This document shows, piece by piece, positions 1-7,745 of a stretch of DNA of 64,000 bases; within the stretch, counting starts at the first letter, position 1, and every line of letters begins with the position of its first letter. This DNA comes from CAJBVG01 sp943372995 (GTDB taxonomy: Bacteria; Bacteroidota; Bacteroidia; Sphingobacteriales; Sphingobacteriaceae): contig CALSAQ010000002.1 in NCBI GenBank assembly GCA_943372995.1, positions 62,001 to 126,000 of the forward strand, written 5' to 3'. Both the position numbers and the translations under genes were made by a program. The notes beneath the pieces were generated by a model. The model saw only the letters and a program-made list of their open reading frames with translations. It was not told the DNA's origin and did no database searches.

Positions 1-6
1 TATATT

Positions 7-48
7 AATTCACAACTCACAACTCATAATTTACAATTCACAATTACC
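7..48. repeat. Degenerate heptamer tandem array
   Basis: Six 7-bp units of the type AACTCAC/AATTCAC run in tandem and end inside the stop codon (44-46) of the minus-strand hotdog-fold gene. This is one of nine arrays of this kind in the window, all touching or directly following a stop codon. Confidence 0.75.
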
Positions 49-544
49 TTATCTGCCGCCACTCTTTTAACTGCCACTCTAGCTTGGCAATAGAGATTAA
101 ATTCTGATCTTTATCTCTCACCTCTACTTCTAGCCATTCTAAACATTGAGTTGTTTCTCTTAGTTTATTTTTTATTTCAGAAATTCGATCTTCTGGAATT
201 TGAAAATGAATATACAAATCTTGTTTTCCCTGTTTTATAAAATCTAACTGCATGCTTCGCATGATTAGTCTATACTTAGATGAGCTTAATCTACTAATCA
301 ATAAAAAACCACAAGCGTACTCACTAGCTGTAGCTAATGCACAGGCATGTATTCCATTTAAATGATTTAAATTTTTTCTGATGTATGGGATATGTACACG
401 AATTTCATTCTCGCTTAACGATACTATTTTAAAACGATGAGGCTTATTAAAAGGAATTTTATACCATAAGCCAATATTTAGCATTCTCAACCAAAACTTA
501 CTGGTGTAAGCACGAGTTAGAACTTGTTCGAGTCCAAATTTCAT
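44..544 (-). CDS. DUF4442-type hotdog-fold protein (thioesterase-like)
   Basis: A 166-residue soluble protein with no signal peptide. The segment around residues 60-82 (NHLNGIHACALATASEYACG) has the N..G..HA.A...ASE layout of DUF4442 and PaaI-like hotdog proteins, where the helix after the loop carries the acyl-CoA thioesterase site. It is 8 bp downstream of the nitronate monooxygenase-like gene on the same strand, so the two are probably co-transcribed. Nearby acyl-CoA ligase and beta-oxidation genes make an acyl-CoA substrate plausible, but no substrate can be read from the sequence. The last codon runs into a heptamer repeat array. Confidence 0.7.
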   Translation of the reverse strand: MKFGLEQVLTRAYTSKFWLRMLNIGLWYKIPFNKPHRFKIVSLSENEIRVHIPYIRKNLNHLNGIHACALATASEYACGFLLISRLSSSKYRLIMRSMQLDFIKQGKQDLYIHFQIPEDRISEIKNKLRETTQCLEWLEVEVRDKDQNLISIAKLEWQLKEWRQIR

Positions 545-552
545 AGCAATAT

Positions 553-1548
553 TTAATTTAATAGTTCATTACGAGCATTGATAAACTCCTCGTTGATTGT
601 TTCTACTATTGTTTCTACAGGTTTTACATCATGAATTAATGAAACTGATTTTCCAGCACACCATAAAGTTTCATAAGAGCCAGGTAGAATCGATTTACTT
701 AAATTTTTCATGCCTCTCCATTGGGTAAGCATTTTGAAATATTTTTTTGTCTTTTTATTTTTTGATAAAAGTCTCTCAATCCAATTTTGCTTGTAGCCAA
801 TTTTTTTAGCGTAAGGAGTATTAATAATAGTACAAGGTGTGCCAGAAATTTTTTCTGTTAGTACGATATCATCCATTTCAGAATCGACAATTCCATTCTT
901 ATACTCCATACTTACACTTGCCTCTTCACTAGCAATGAAGCGTGTTCCTATTGAGGCTGCACATGCACCCAAAGCCATAGCAGAAAGTAAGCCCTCTCCT
1001 GTAGCAATACCACCAGCTGCTATTACTGGGGTGTTTGGAAATTCTTTATGTAATGCAGGAATCAATACTTGCAAAGGATTTGGTCCCGCATGTCCTCCAG
1101 CCCCTTGTCCAACCGCTATAAACCCATCGCAACCTAAATCATAACACTTTTTAGCATGTACTAAATTGGTAACATCACAGAATACTTTTGCACCATATCG
1201 ATGTGCTTCTTCAATTACTCTTGCAGGCGAACCTAATGATGTAATATAAAAAGGTACTTTATGTTTAACACAAATAGCTAAGTGTTTTTCAAATAGAATA
1301 TTAGTTTTTTGAACTATCAGATTCACACCAAAATTCCCTTTTTCTTTATTCTCTTTATATTGATTAAGCTCCGATAATACCTGATCAAGTTCGGCCTCAT
1401 TTCTAAAATTTAAACTAGGAAAAACACCTAAAATTCCTGCATCTATAGCTGCCTTCATCATACGGAGATTACTCACTAAAAACATCGGAGCCATTACTAT
1501 AGGTAGTTTTAGATTAAATGCCAGCGAAAAGTCATATTTTTTTGCCAT
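553..1548 (-). CDS. Nitronate monooxygenase-like NAD(P)H-dependent flavin oxidoreductase
   Basis: A 331-residue TIM-barrel flavoprotein. PIVMAPM at residues 16-22 is the first barrel strand, AVGQGAGGHAG at 145-155 is the FMN phosphate/active-site loop that is a hallmark of the 2-nitropropane dioxygenase family, and AAGGIATG (177-184) with GTRF (201-204) forms the second phosphate-binding strand. Length is normal for the family. Members oxidise alkyl nitronates or act as FMN-dependent enoyl-type reductases, and many genomic homologues have no tested substrate. It is followed by the hotdog-fold gene after 8 bp and transcribed divergently from the acyl-CoA ligase, which suggests but does not prove a role in lipid metabolism. 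Confidence 0.85.
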   Translation of the reverse strand: MAKKYDFSLAFNLKLPIVMAPMFLVSNLRMMKAAIDAGILGVFPSLNFRNEAELDQVLSELNQYKENKEKGNFGVNLIVQKTNILFEKHLAICVKHKVPFYITSLGSPARVIEEAHRYGAKVFCDVTNLVHAKKCYDLGCDGFIAVGQGAGGHAGPNPLQVLIPALHKEFPNTPVIAAGGIATGEGLLSAMALGACAASIGTRFIASEEASVSMEYKNGIVDSEMDDIVLTEKISGTPCTIINTPYAKKIGYKQNWIERLLSKNKKTKKYFKMLTQWRGMKNLSKSILPGSYETLWCAGKSVSLIHDVKPVETIVETINEEFINARNELLN

Positions 1549-1552
1549 AAAC

Positions 1553-1582
1553 TTGCTTTAAAGTAAAATAATAATATATTTG
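1553..1582 (+). promoter_or_regulatory. Bacteroidota-type promoter for the acyl-CoA ligase
   Basis: TTG at 1553-1555 and TATATTTG at 1575-1582 are separated by 19 bp and match the TTTG / TAnnTTTG consensus. The predicted start of transcription is near 1587, leaving a leader of about 110 nt. Confidence 0.55.
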
Positions 1583-1609
1583 TACTATATACTGAAATGG
1601 TATAAGGTT

Positions 1610-1621
1610 AACAATATTGTT
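1610..1621. promoter_or_regulatory. Perfect 12-bp palindrome, possible operator
   Basis: AACAATATTGTT is a perfect palindrome lying just downstream of the predicted transcription start of the acyl-CoA ligase gene. A dimeric repressor site is possible there; no specific regulator can be named. Confidence 0.3.
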
Positions 1622-1698
1622 CTAATATCACTAATATATTCCAAATTAAAGCGTTTTGAGTAGAAAAAAATCGTAACTTATTCATCAAACACAGAACT

Positions 1699-3462
1699 AT
1701 GAAAATAACTCGAGTCTTTGATTTACTTCCATTTCTCAAAATGTATTATCCAGAGAATACTATTTTTTCTGCGAAAGTAAATGATAAATGGATGAGCTAC
1801 GATACCAACTCATTTATTAACCAAGTAGATGAATTGAGTTTGGGATTATTGAAATTGGGGATAAAGAAAGACGATAAAATTGCGAACATGTCGCAAAATA
1901 GGCCTGAGTGGAATATCGTCGATTTTGCTGTAATGCAGATGGGTGCGATACACCTGCCTTTGTATCCTACATTAGCAGAAGCAGATTTAAAATACATATT
2001 AAAGGACTCTGGTGCTAAAGTAGTATTTGTTGCAACAGATGAATTATACTTAAAGATAATAAGTGTAAAAGACGATTGTCCGGAATTGAAGTACATTTTT
2101 AGTTACGAAGAGATAAATAGAGAAGGTGTTTCAAATTGGTCGAAATTAAAAGAGATGGGTGATGCTTCAGACATGGAGCAAATAGTTAAGTATAGAGAGA
2201 ATGTGATGCCTGATGATATTCTAACTTTGATATATACTTCTGGTACTACAGGCAACCCAAAAGGTGTTATGCTTACACATGATAATTTGGTAAGTAATTT
2301 TAAATCATCAAATCCTCTTATTCCCGAAGGTTCACATATCGCATTAAGTTTTTTACCGCTGTCGCATATTTTTGAACGCATGGTAGTATATATGTACTTA
2401 AGTAAAGGGGTGAGTATATTCTACGCAGAATCTATCGAGAAAATTTCCGATAATTTAAAAGAGGTAAAGCCTCATATGTTTACTACTGTACCTCGTTTGT
2501 TAGAAAAAGTATTTGACAAAATAGTAGCAAAAGGATCAGAACTTAAAGGCATAAAGAAAGCTTTATTTTTTTGGGCGCTGAATTTAGGTTTACGCTACGA
2601 GTATGATGGGAAAAATGGATGGTGGTATGAGTTCCAACTTTCTATTGCCAATAAATTAATTTTTAGCAAATGGAGAGAAGCTTTAGGAGGAAATATTTTA
2701 GCCATATGTTCAGGAGGTGCGGCATTGCAAGAACGGTTGGCAAGAGTTTTTTGGGCGGCTAAAATTCCAGTACTTCAAGGTTACGGTTTAACAGAAACAT
2801 CTCCAGTAGTAGCGGTTAATGGAATTGATAAAGGAATGAGATGGTTTGGAACTGTTGGCCCAACTATTCCTGGTGTTGAAGTAAAAATAGCAGAAGACGG
2901 TGAGATATTGGCTCGTGGCCCAAATATTATGAAAGGCTACTATAATAACATTGAAGCTACAAAAGAAGTAATAGATGAAGAAGGATGGTTTCATACAGGT
3001 GATATTGGAGAATGGGTAGAGGGTAGATATCTTAAAATCACAGATCGTAAAAAAGAAATATTTAAAACCGCTGGTGGCAAATATATAGCACCACAAATCA
3101 TCGAGAATAAGTTTAAAGAATCGAAATTTATTGAACAAATAATGGTCATTGGAGAAAATAGAAGATTTCCAGCTGCTATTATTATTCCAGCCTTCGCTCA
3201 TTTAAGAGATTGGTGTGCAATTAAAGGAATTGATTATACGGATAATGCTTCCATGATTAAAGATGAAAGAGTTATTCAGAGAATACAGAGAGAAGTAAAC
3301 GAATATAATGCTACCCTTGGACATTGGGAGCAAATCAAAAAAATATTTTTATTACCAAGAGAGTTTACAATCGATGAAGGTGAGTTGACACCAAAATTAA
3401 GTATGAAAAGAAAAGCAATACTGATTAAGTATGCTGATAAAATAGAAGAGATTTATAAATAA
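1699..3462 (+). CDS. Long-chain fatty-acid--CoA ligase (AMP-binding)
   Basis: A 587-residue adenylate-forming enzyme that activates fatty acids to acyl-CoA through an acyl-AMP. The P-loop-like motif YTSGTTGNPKG is at 179-189, the adenine-binding motif GYGLTETSP at 361-369, GWFHTGDIG at 429-437 and the hinge with the catalytic-lysine region DRKKEIFKTAGGKYIAP at 449-465. Length and motif order are those of the FadD15/LACS subgroup, including the long C-terminal lid. The gene stands alone, followed by a hairpin terminator; the fadNAE operon 600 bp downstream would use its product. ATG start chosen because it places the first conserved strand at the usual distance and fits the promoter. Confidence 0.9.
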   Translation: MKITRVFDLLPFLKMYYPENTIFSAKVNDKWMSYDTNSFINQVDELSLGLLKLGIKKDDKIANMSQNRPEWNIVDFAVMQMGAIHLPLYPTLAEADLKYILKDSGAKVVFVATDELYLKIISVKDDCPELKYIFSYEEINREGVSNWSKLKEMGDASDMEQIVKYRENVMPDDILTLIYTSGTTGNPKGVMLTHDNLVSNFKSSNPLIPEGSHIALSFLPLSHIFERMVVYMYLSKGVSIFYAESIEKISDNLKEVKPHMFTTVPRLLEKVFDKIVAKGSELKGIKKALFFWALNLGLRYEYDGKNGWWYEFQLSIANKLIFSKWREALGGNILAICSGGAALQERLARVFWAAKIPVLQGYGLTETSPVVAVNGIDKGMRWFGTVGPTIPGVEVKIAEDGEILARGPNIMKGYYNNIEATKEVIDEEGWFHTGDIGEWVEGRYLKITDRKKEIFKTAGGKYIAPQIIENKFKESKFIEQIMVIGENRRFPAAIIIPAFAHLRDWCAIKGIDYTDNASMIKDERVIQRIQREVNEYNATLGHWEQIKKIFLLPREFTIDEGELTPKLSMKRKAILIKYADKIEEIYK

Positions 3463-3492
3463 TATGCAAAGAGAATAACTCTCTTTGCATAT
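3462..3492. terminator. Hairpin terminator between convergent genes
   Basis: A perfect 13-bp stem (ATATGCAAAGAGA at 3462-3474 with its complement at 3480-3492) closes a 5-nt loop. It begins at the last base of the ligase stop codon and precedes the end of the convergent lipoprotein gene. The T-run is weak, so the call rests on the stem and location. Confidence 0.6.
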
Positions 3493-3507
3493 CGTTCTTT
3501 AACATTA

Positions 3508-3981
3508 TTATTCGCGATTCAATGTGAATGTACCATTGGTAAATACAACACTATCTGTTTGATCAGATACATTATAGGCAGTGAATTGAAAAGTACCAGT
3601 TATTTTATTTGCGGTATCTACAGAACTTAATACAACACTTCCTTTTGTTGAACGGTAAGTATCGTAATCAAATAAACCTGGTCCTGTTTTCTTAGTGAAT
3701 GATGCATTGGTATTGTTTGCAAATGTGTGTGTACCTGTACTAATTGATGCAATATTGATAATTACAGTATTAGTGTAAGAAAACTTTGCTGCATAAATCT
3801 GTATGCTATTCGATTCAACATCAAAATTAGCAGTGTCAGTAGAATAATCGGTACCATTCGCATTTACACTGAATGCTTTGCTTGAAGAAGGAGATGGATT
3901 TTCGTTGTCGTCTTTGGAACAAGAAACCATTATGCTAATAAAACATAATGCGATAAGAATGTTAAGGGTTTGATTTTTCAT
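3508..3981 (-). CDS. Secreted lipoprotein, DUF6252-like
   Basis: The internal ATG at 3981 is preferred over an upstream one at 4029 because it gives a clean type II signal: KNQTL, a hydrophobic stretch and the lipobox FISIMVSC followed by SKDDNENPSPSS. The mature part (about 140 residues) is rich in Ser/Thr/Asn and beta-strand pattern, ending in ITGTFQFTAYN and GTFTLNRE, which resembles the ITGTF repeats of small DUF6252-type Bacteroidota lipoproteins. Function unknown. It is transcribed divergently from fadN and converges on the acyl-CoA ligase. Confidence 0.65.
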   Translation of the reverse strand: MKNQTLNILIALCFISIMVSCSKDDNENPSPSSSKAFSVNANGTDYSTDTANFDVESNSIQIYAAKFSYTNTVIINIASISTGTHTFANNTNASFTKKTGPGLFDYDTYRSTKGSVVLSSVDTANKITGTFQFTAYNVSDQTDSVVFTNGTFTLNRE

Positions 3982-4032
3982 AATTGTATGGATTAGTTTA
4001 CGCAAAACTAACTCCACATCAAAAAACATAAA

Positions 4033-4078
4033 ATACCCAATGATGGGTATTTATATAAGTACTGGTAGGTATATAAAA
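4033..4078. promoter_or_regulatory. TACCC/GGGTA dyad and shared leader motif before fadN
   Basis: ATACCCA-ATGA-TGGGTAT (4033-4050) is a perfect 7-bp inverted repeat between the divergent lipoprotein and fadN. It is followed at 4058-4078 by a 21-bp stretch (AGTACTGGTAGGTATATAAA plus A) that matches 18 of 21 positions at 17796-17816 upstream of ccoI, where another GGGTAT/ATACCC dyad lies. The shared pair suggests a common operator. The spacing TACCCAA-TG-ATGGGTA resembles the 7-2-7 layout known for NarL-type regulators, which is only an analogy. Confidence 0.4.
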
Positions 4079-4086
4079 GGTATAAA

Positions 4087-6489
4087 ATGAGAAGAATAAA
4101 TAAGGTTGCAGTATTAGGTTCGGGTGTAATGGGTTCCCGCATCGCTTGTCATTTTGCAAATGCAGGTATTGCTGTTTATTTGCTAGATATTGCACCTAAG
4201 CAATTGAACGAGTTAGAGCAAAGCAGTGGATTATCTCTTGATGATAAAAGAGTGAAGAATAGAATTGTGAATGATGCTTTAAAGCAAACATTGAGTTCCA
4301 ACCCATCGGCAGTATTTACCAAACAAACTAGTAAATTAATTACTACTGGAAATTTCGATGATAACTTAGCTTGGATTAGCGAGTGTGATTGGATAATAGA
4401 AGTTGTTGTAGAAAATCTTCAAATAAAACAAAGTCTCTTCGAAAAAGTAGAACAATATAGAAAATCTGGTACCTTAATTACTTCTAATACATCGGGGATT
4501 CCTATTCATTTAATGACAGATAATCGTACCGACGATTTTAAGAAACATTTCTGCGGTACACATTTTTTTAATCCCCCTCGATATTTACCCTTACTGGAAA
4601 TTATTCCAACCCAACATACTAACAAAGAAGTAGTAGATTTTCTTTTGCACTTTGGTGATTTGTATCTCGGTAAAACTACCGTTTTATGTAAAGACACTCC
4701 AGCGTTTATTGCAAACAGAATTGGTGTATTTTCTATCCTCTCTTTATTTCACTTGGTAGGTGAAATGGGATTAAGTATAGACGAAGTAGATAAATATACA
4801 GGCACTTTAGTTGGCCGTCCGAAGTCGGCTACCTTTAGAACTACAGATGTAGTAGGTTTAGACACCTTAATTAAAGTGGCTAGAGGTTTACAAGACAATC
4901 TTCCGAACGACGAGTCGAAAGCAGCTTTTCAAATACCCGAGTTCATCAGCAAGATGGAAGCAAATAATTGGCTGGGAGATAAAACTAAACAAGGTTTTTA
5001 TAAAAAAGTAAAAAAAGATAATGGAGAGAAAGATATACTTTCTTTAAATCTTAAAACATTAGAGTACGAACCTAAAACAAAATTCAAATCAGCTTCATTG
5101 GAAGCATTAAAAAATATTGATGATTTAAAAGAGCGCTTAACATTCTTACATAGCGCTTCCGATACTGCTGGGATATTTTTCCGTAAAACCATGTATGCTT
5201 TGTTTGCATACTGCACGAAAAGAATACCCGAAATTACCGACGATTTATTCCGTTTAGATGATGCCATGCGCGCAGGGTTTGGTTGGGAGTTAGGTCCTTT
5301 CCAAGTATGGGATGTATTGGGTGTTGCGAACACTTTATCTCAAATGAAAAAGGAAGGGCACACCGTTGCTCCTTGGGTTGAAGAAATGTTAGCATCAGGG
5401 AAAACATCGTTTTATCAGAAAGATAATGCCCAAGTAAAATACTACAATCAACAGGAGAAAGAATATAAAAATATTCAAGGTGCAGAAGCCTTTATCATAC
5501 TCGATAATATTAGAGCAACGAAAAAAGTTTGGGGGAATTCAGGAGTTACAGTTAGCGATTTAGGTGATGGGATTTTGAATTGTGAATTTCATACTAAAAT
5601 GAATTCAATTGGAGGAGAAGTATTGCTGGGAATTAATAAAGCGATAGAGCTTGCTGAAAAAGATTTTAGAGGATTGGTGGTAGGCAATCAGGGAGCAAAT
5701 TTCTCTGCAGGAGCGAACATTGCTATGATTTTTATGATGGCTGTTGAGCAAGAGTACGATGAAATAGATTTTGCGATTAGGCAATTCCAAAAAACAATGA
5801 TGCGTGTAAGGTACTCGTCTATTCCAGTTGTGGCTGCACCTCATCACCTCACATTAGGTGGTGGTTGTGAACTATGTTTACATGCTGATTGGGTGCAAGC
5901 CAATGCAGAAACGTATATGGGTTTAGTGGAATTTGGTGTAGGAGTTATTCCTGGTGGTGGTGGTTCCAAAGAATTTGCATTGAGAGTATCGGATGCATAT
6001 AGAGATGGCGACTATGAACTCAATACATTAAGAGAAAAATTTTTAACCATTGGTATGGCTAAGGTTTCTACTTCTGCCGAAGAAGCATATGAACTTGGAT
6101 ATCTAAAACAAGGCCAGTACGGAATTAGTATGAATCAGCAGAGGTTGTTAGCCGATGCAAAACAAAAAGCAATAGAACTTGCCGAAGAAGGATATACTCG
6201 CCCAGTAGAAAGAACAGATATTAAAGTGTTGGGCCGACAAGGTTTAGGAATGGTGTACGCAGGAGCAAATACGATGTTCTCTGGTCATTATATTTCGGAA
6301 CACGATAAAAAAATATCAGAGAAGTTAGGGTATGTATTATGTGGTGGCGATTTAAGTGAACCCACATTAGTATCAGAACAATATTTACTCGATTTAGAAC
6401 GCGAAGCATTTTTATCGCTATGCGCAGAAAGAAAAACATTAGAAAGATTACAAGCAATTTTAAAAGGTGGGAAACCATTACGTAACTAG
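4087..6489 (+). CDS. fadN: 3-hydroxyacyl-CoA dehydrogenase / enoyl-CoA hydratase fusion
   Basis: An 800-residue two-domain beta-oxidation enzyme with the dehydrogenase first, as in Bacillus FadN rather than proteobacterial FadB. The Rossmann motif GSGVMG is at 11-16, TSNTSG at 132-137 and the catalytic-His segment HFFNPP at 159-164. The C-terminal crotonase domain begins near 480, with the oxyanion-hole stretch NFSAGAN, then LGGGCEL (glutamate near 594) and GLVEFGVGVIPGGGG (glutamate near 613); both hydratase glutamates are present. It hydrates enoyl-CoA and oxidises 3-hydroxyacyl-CoA with NAD. It heads an operon with thiolase and acyl-CoA dehydrogenase, the same order as Bacillus fadNAE. Confidence 0.93.
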   Translation: MRRINKVAVLGSGVMGSRIACHFANAGIAVYLLDIAPKQLNELEQSSGLSLDDKRVKNRIVNDALKQTLSSNPSAVFTKQTSKLITTGNFDDNLAWISECDWIIEVVVENLQIKQSLFEKVEQYRKSGTLITSNTSGIPIHLMTDNRTDDFKKHFCGTHFFNPPRYLPLLEIIPTQHTNKEVVDFLLHFGDLYLGKTTVLCKDTPAFIANRIGVFSILSLFHLVGEMGLSIDEVDKYTGTLVGRPKSATFRTTDVVGLDTLIKVARGLQDNLPNDESKAAFQIPEFISKMEANNWLGDKTKQGFYKKVKKDNGEKDILSLNLKTLEYEPKTKFKSASLEALKNIDDLKERLTFLHSASDTAGIFFRKTMYALFAYCTKRIPEITDDLFRLDDAMRAGFGWELGPFQVWDVLGVANTLSQMKKEGHTVAPWVEEMLASGKTSFYQKDNAQVKYYNQQEKEYKNIQGAEAFIILDNIRATKKVWGNSGVTVSDLGDGILNCEFHTKMNSIGGEVLLGINKAIELAEKDFRGLVVGNQGANFSAGANIAMIFMMAVEQEYDEIDFAIRQFQKTMMRVRYSSIPVVAAPHHLTLGGGCELCLHADWVQANAETYMGLVEFGVGVIPGGGGSKEFALRVSDAYRDGDYELNTLREKFLTIGMAKVSTSAEEAYELGYLKQGQYGISMNQQRLLADAKQKAIELAEEGYTRPVERTDIKVLGRQGLGMVYAGANTMFSGHYISEHDKKISEKLGYVLCGGDLSEPTLVSEQYLLDLEREAFLSLCAERKTLERLQAILKGGKPLRN

Positions 6490-6493
6490 TATA

Positions 6494-6525
6494 CTAATAT
6501 GCTAGTGTGCTGATATGCTAATAGA
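6494..6525. repeat. 8-bp tandem array after the fadN stop
   Basis: Four degenerate 8-bp units (CTAATATG, CTAGTGTG, CTGATATG, CTAATAGA) begin four bases after the fadN stop codon. The same 8-bp unit recurs after the ccoG stop at 51691-51730. Confidence 0.75.
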
Positions 6526-6533
6526 AAATATTT

Positions 6534-7712
6534 ATGAAAGAAGCTTATATAATAGCAGGATATAGATCTGCAGTGGGGAAAGCTCCACGAGGTAAACTAA
6601 GATTTTATCGTCCGGATGATTTAGCATCGGATGTAATTACTCACATGATGGCTCAATTTCCTCAATTAGAAAAAGAGTGGATTAATGATGTTATTGTAGG
6701 TAATGCCACACCGGAAGCAGAGCAAGGATTAAACATTGGAAGAATGATTTCTTTAATTGGGTTAAAAACGGATAAAGTTCCAGGAATGACTGTCAATAGA
6801 TATTGTGCTTCTGGTTTAGAAACCATTGCCATTGCAACAGCAAAGATAAAGTCGGGAATGGCCGATTGTATAATTGCTGGTGGAGTAGAATCGATGTCGC
6901 CTATACCTTTTGGGGGATGGAAAATTGTACCAAATTATGAAGTAGCTAAAAACAATCCTGATTATTATTGGGGGATGGGATTAACTGCAGAGGCCGTGGC
7001 AAGAGAGTATAATGTAAATAGAGAGGATCAAGATGCTTTTGCATATGCGTCACATCAAAAAGCAGTAAAAGCAATTCAAGAAAATAAATTTAAAAACGAA
7101 ATAGTTCCTATTCATATCAATGAAATTTATATTGATGAAAATGGGAAAAAGAAAAATCGTAGTACTGTTTTTGACATAGACGAAGGGCCAAGAGCAGACA
7201 CCGATTTACAAAAATTAGGAAAACTAAAACCAGTATTTGATGCTGCTGGATCAGTAACTGCTGGTAATGCCTCACAAACTTCAGATGGTGCAGCATTTGT
7301 ATTAATTGTTTCTGAAGAAATGCTGAAACGATTAAATGTAAAACCTATTGCACGATTAGTTTCTTATTCTGTTGCTGGTGTACCTCCTCGTATTATGGGT
7401 ATTGGTCCAGTGGAAGCTATACCTATGGCATTAAAATCAGCAAACATGAAATTAGATGATATTGAGTTGATCGAATTAAACGAAGCCTTTGCCTCACAAT
7501 CTCTGGCTATTGTAAGAACATTAGGATTGAATCAGGAAATATTAAATGTAAACGGAGGTGCTATTGCATTAGGCCATCCATTGGGTTGTTCTGGTGCAAA
7601 GCTAAGTGTGCAGTTGTTTAACGAAATGAGAAGAAGAAATAATAAATATGGGATGGTAACAATGTGCGTAGGTTCTGGACAAGGAGCGGCGGGTATATTT
7701 GAACTTCTTTAA
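6534..7712 (+). CDS. fadA: Acetyl-CoA C-acyltransferase (thiolase)
   Basis: A 392-residue thiolase that cleaves 3-ketoacyl-CoA with CoA in the last step of beta-oxidation. The nucleophilic cysteine is C91 in NRYCASGLET, the active-site His is H348 in ALGHPLGCSGAK, and the second cysteine is C378 in MCVGSGQGAAG; all catalytic residues are in place and the length is standard. It sits 44 bp after fadN and 33 bp before fadE in the same operon, with short tandem arrays in both gaps. A biosynthetic role is unlikely given the operon partners. Confidence 0.93.
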   Translation: MKEAYIIAGYRSAVGKAPRGKLRFYRPDDLASDVITHMMAQFPQLEKEWINDVIVGNATPEAEQGLNIGRMISLIGLKTDKVPGMTVNRYCASGLETIAIATAKIKSGMADCIIAGGVESMSPIPFGGWKIVPNYEVAKNNPDYYWGMGLTAEAVAREYNVNREDQDAFAYASHQKAVKAIQENKFKNEIVPIHINEIYIDENGKKKNRSTVFDIDEGPRADTDLQKLGKLKPVFDAAGSVTAGNASQTSDGAAFVLIVSEEMLKRLNVKPIARLVSYSVAGVPPRIMGIGPVEAIPMALKSANMKLDDIELIELNEAFASQSLAIVRTLGLNQEILNVNGGAIALGHPLGCSGAKLSVQLFNEMRRRNNKYGMVTMCVGSGQGAAGIFELL

Positions 7713-7741
7713 TTATAAATTACAAATTTTTAAATTTTAAA
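7713..7741. repeat. AT-rich degenerate tandem array after the fadA stop
   Basis: Four units (TTATAAA, TTACAAA, TTTTTAAA, TTTTAAA) start at the base after the stop codon and fill the gap to fadE. Low complexity makes this the weakest member of the array family. Confidence 0.45.
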
Positions 7742-7745
7742 TGAA

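Noticed and set aside
839..1144. Open frame on the plus strand opposite the nitronate monooxygenase-like gene
   Set aside because: It mirrors a well-supported conserved flavoprotein gene and has no family features or promoter of its own.
4033..4050. TACCC/GGGTA dyad considered as a terminator
   Set aside because: It lies between divergent gene starts, where no transcript ends, and has no T-run; an operator is more sensible.
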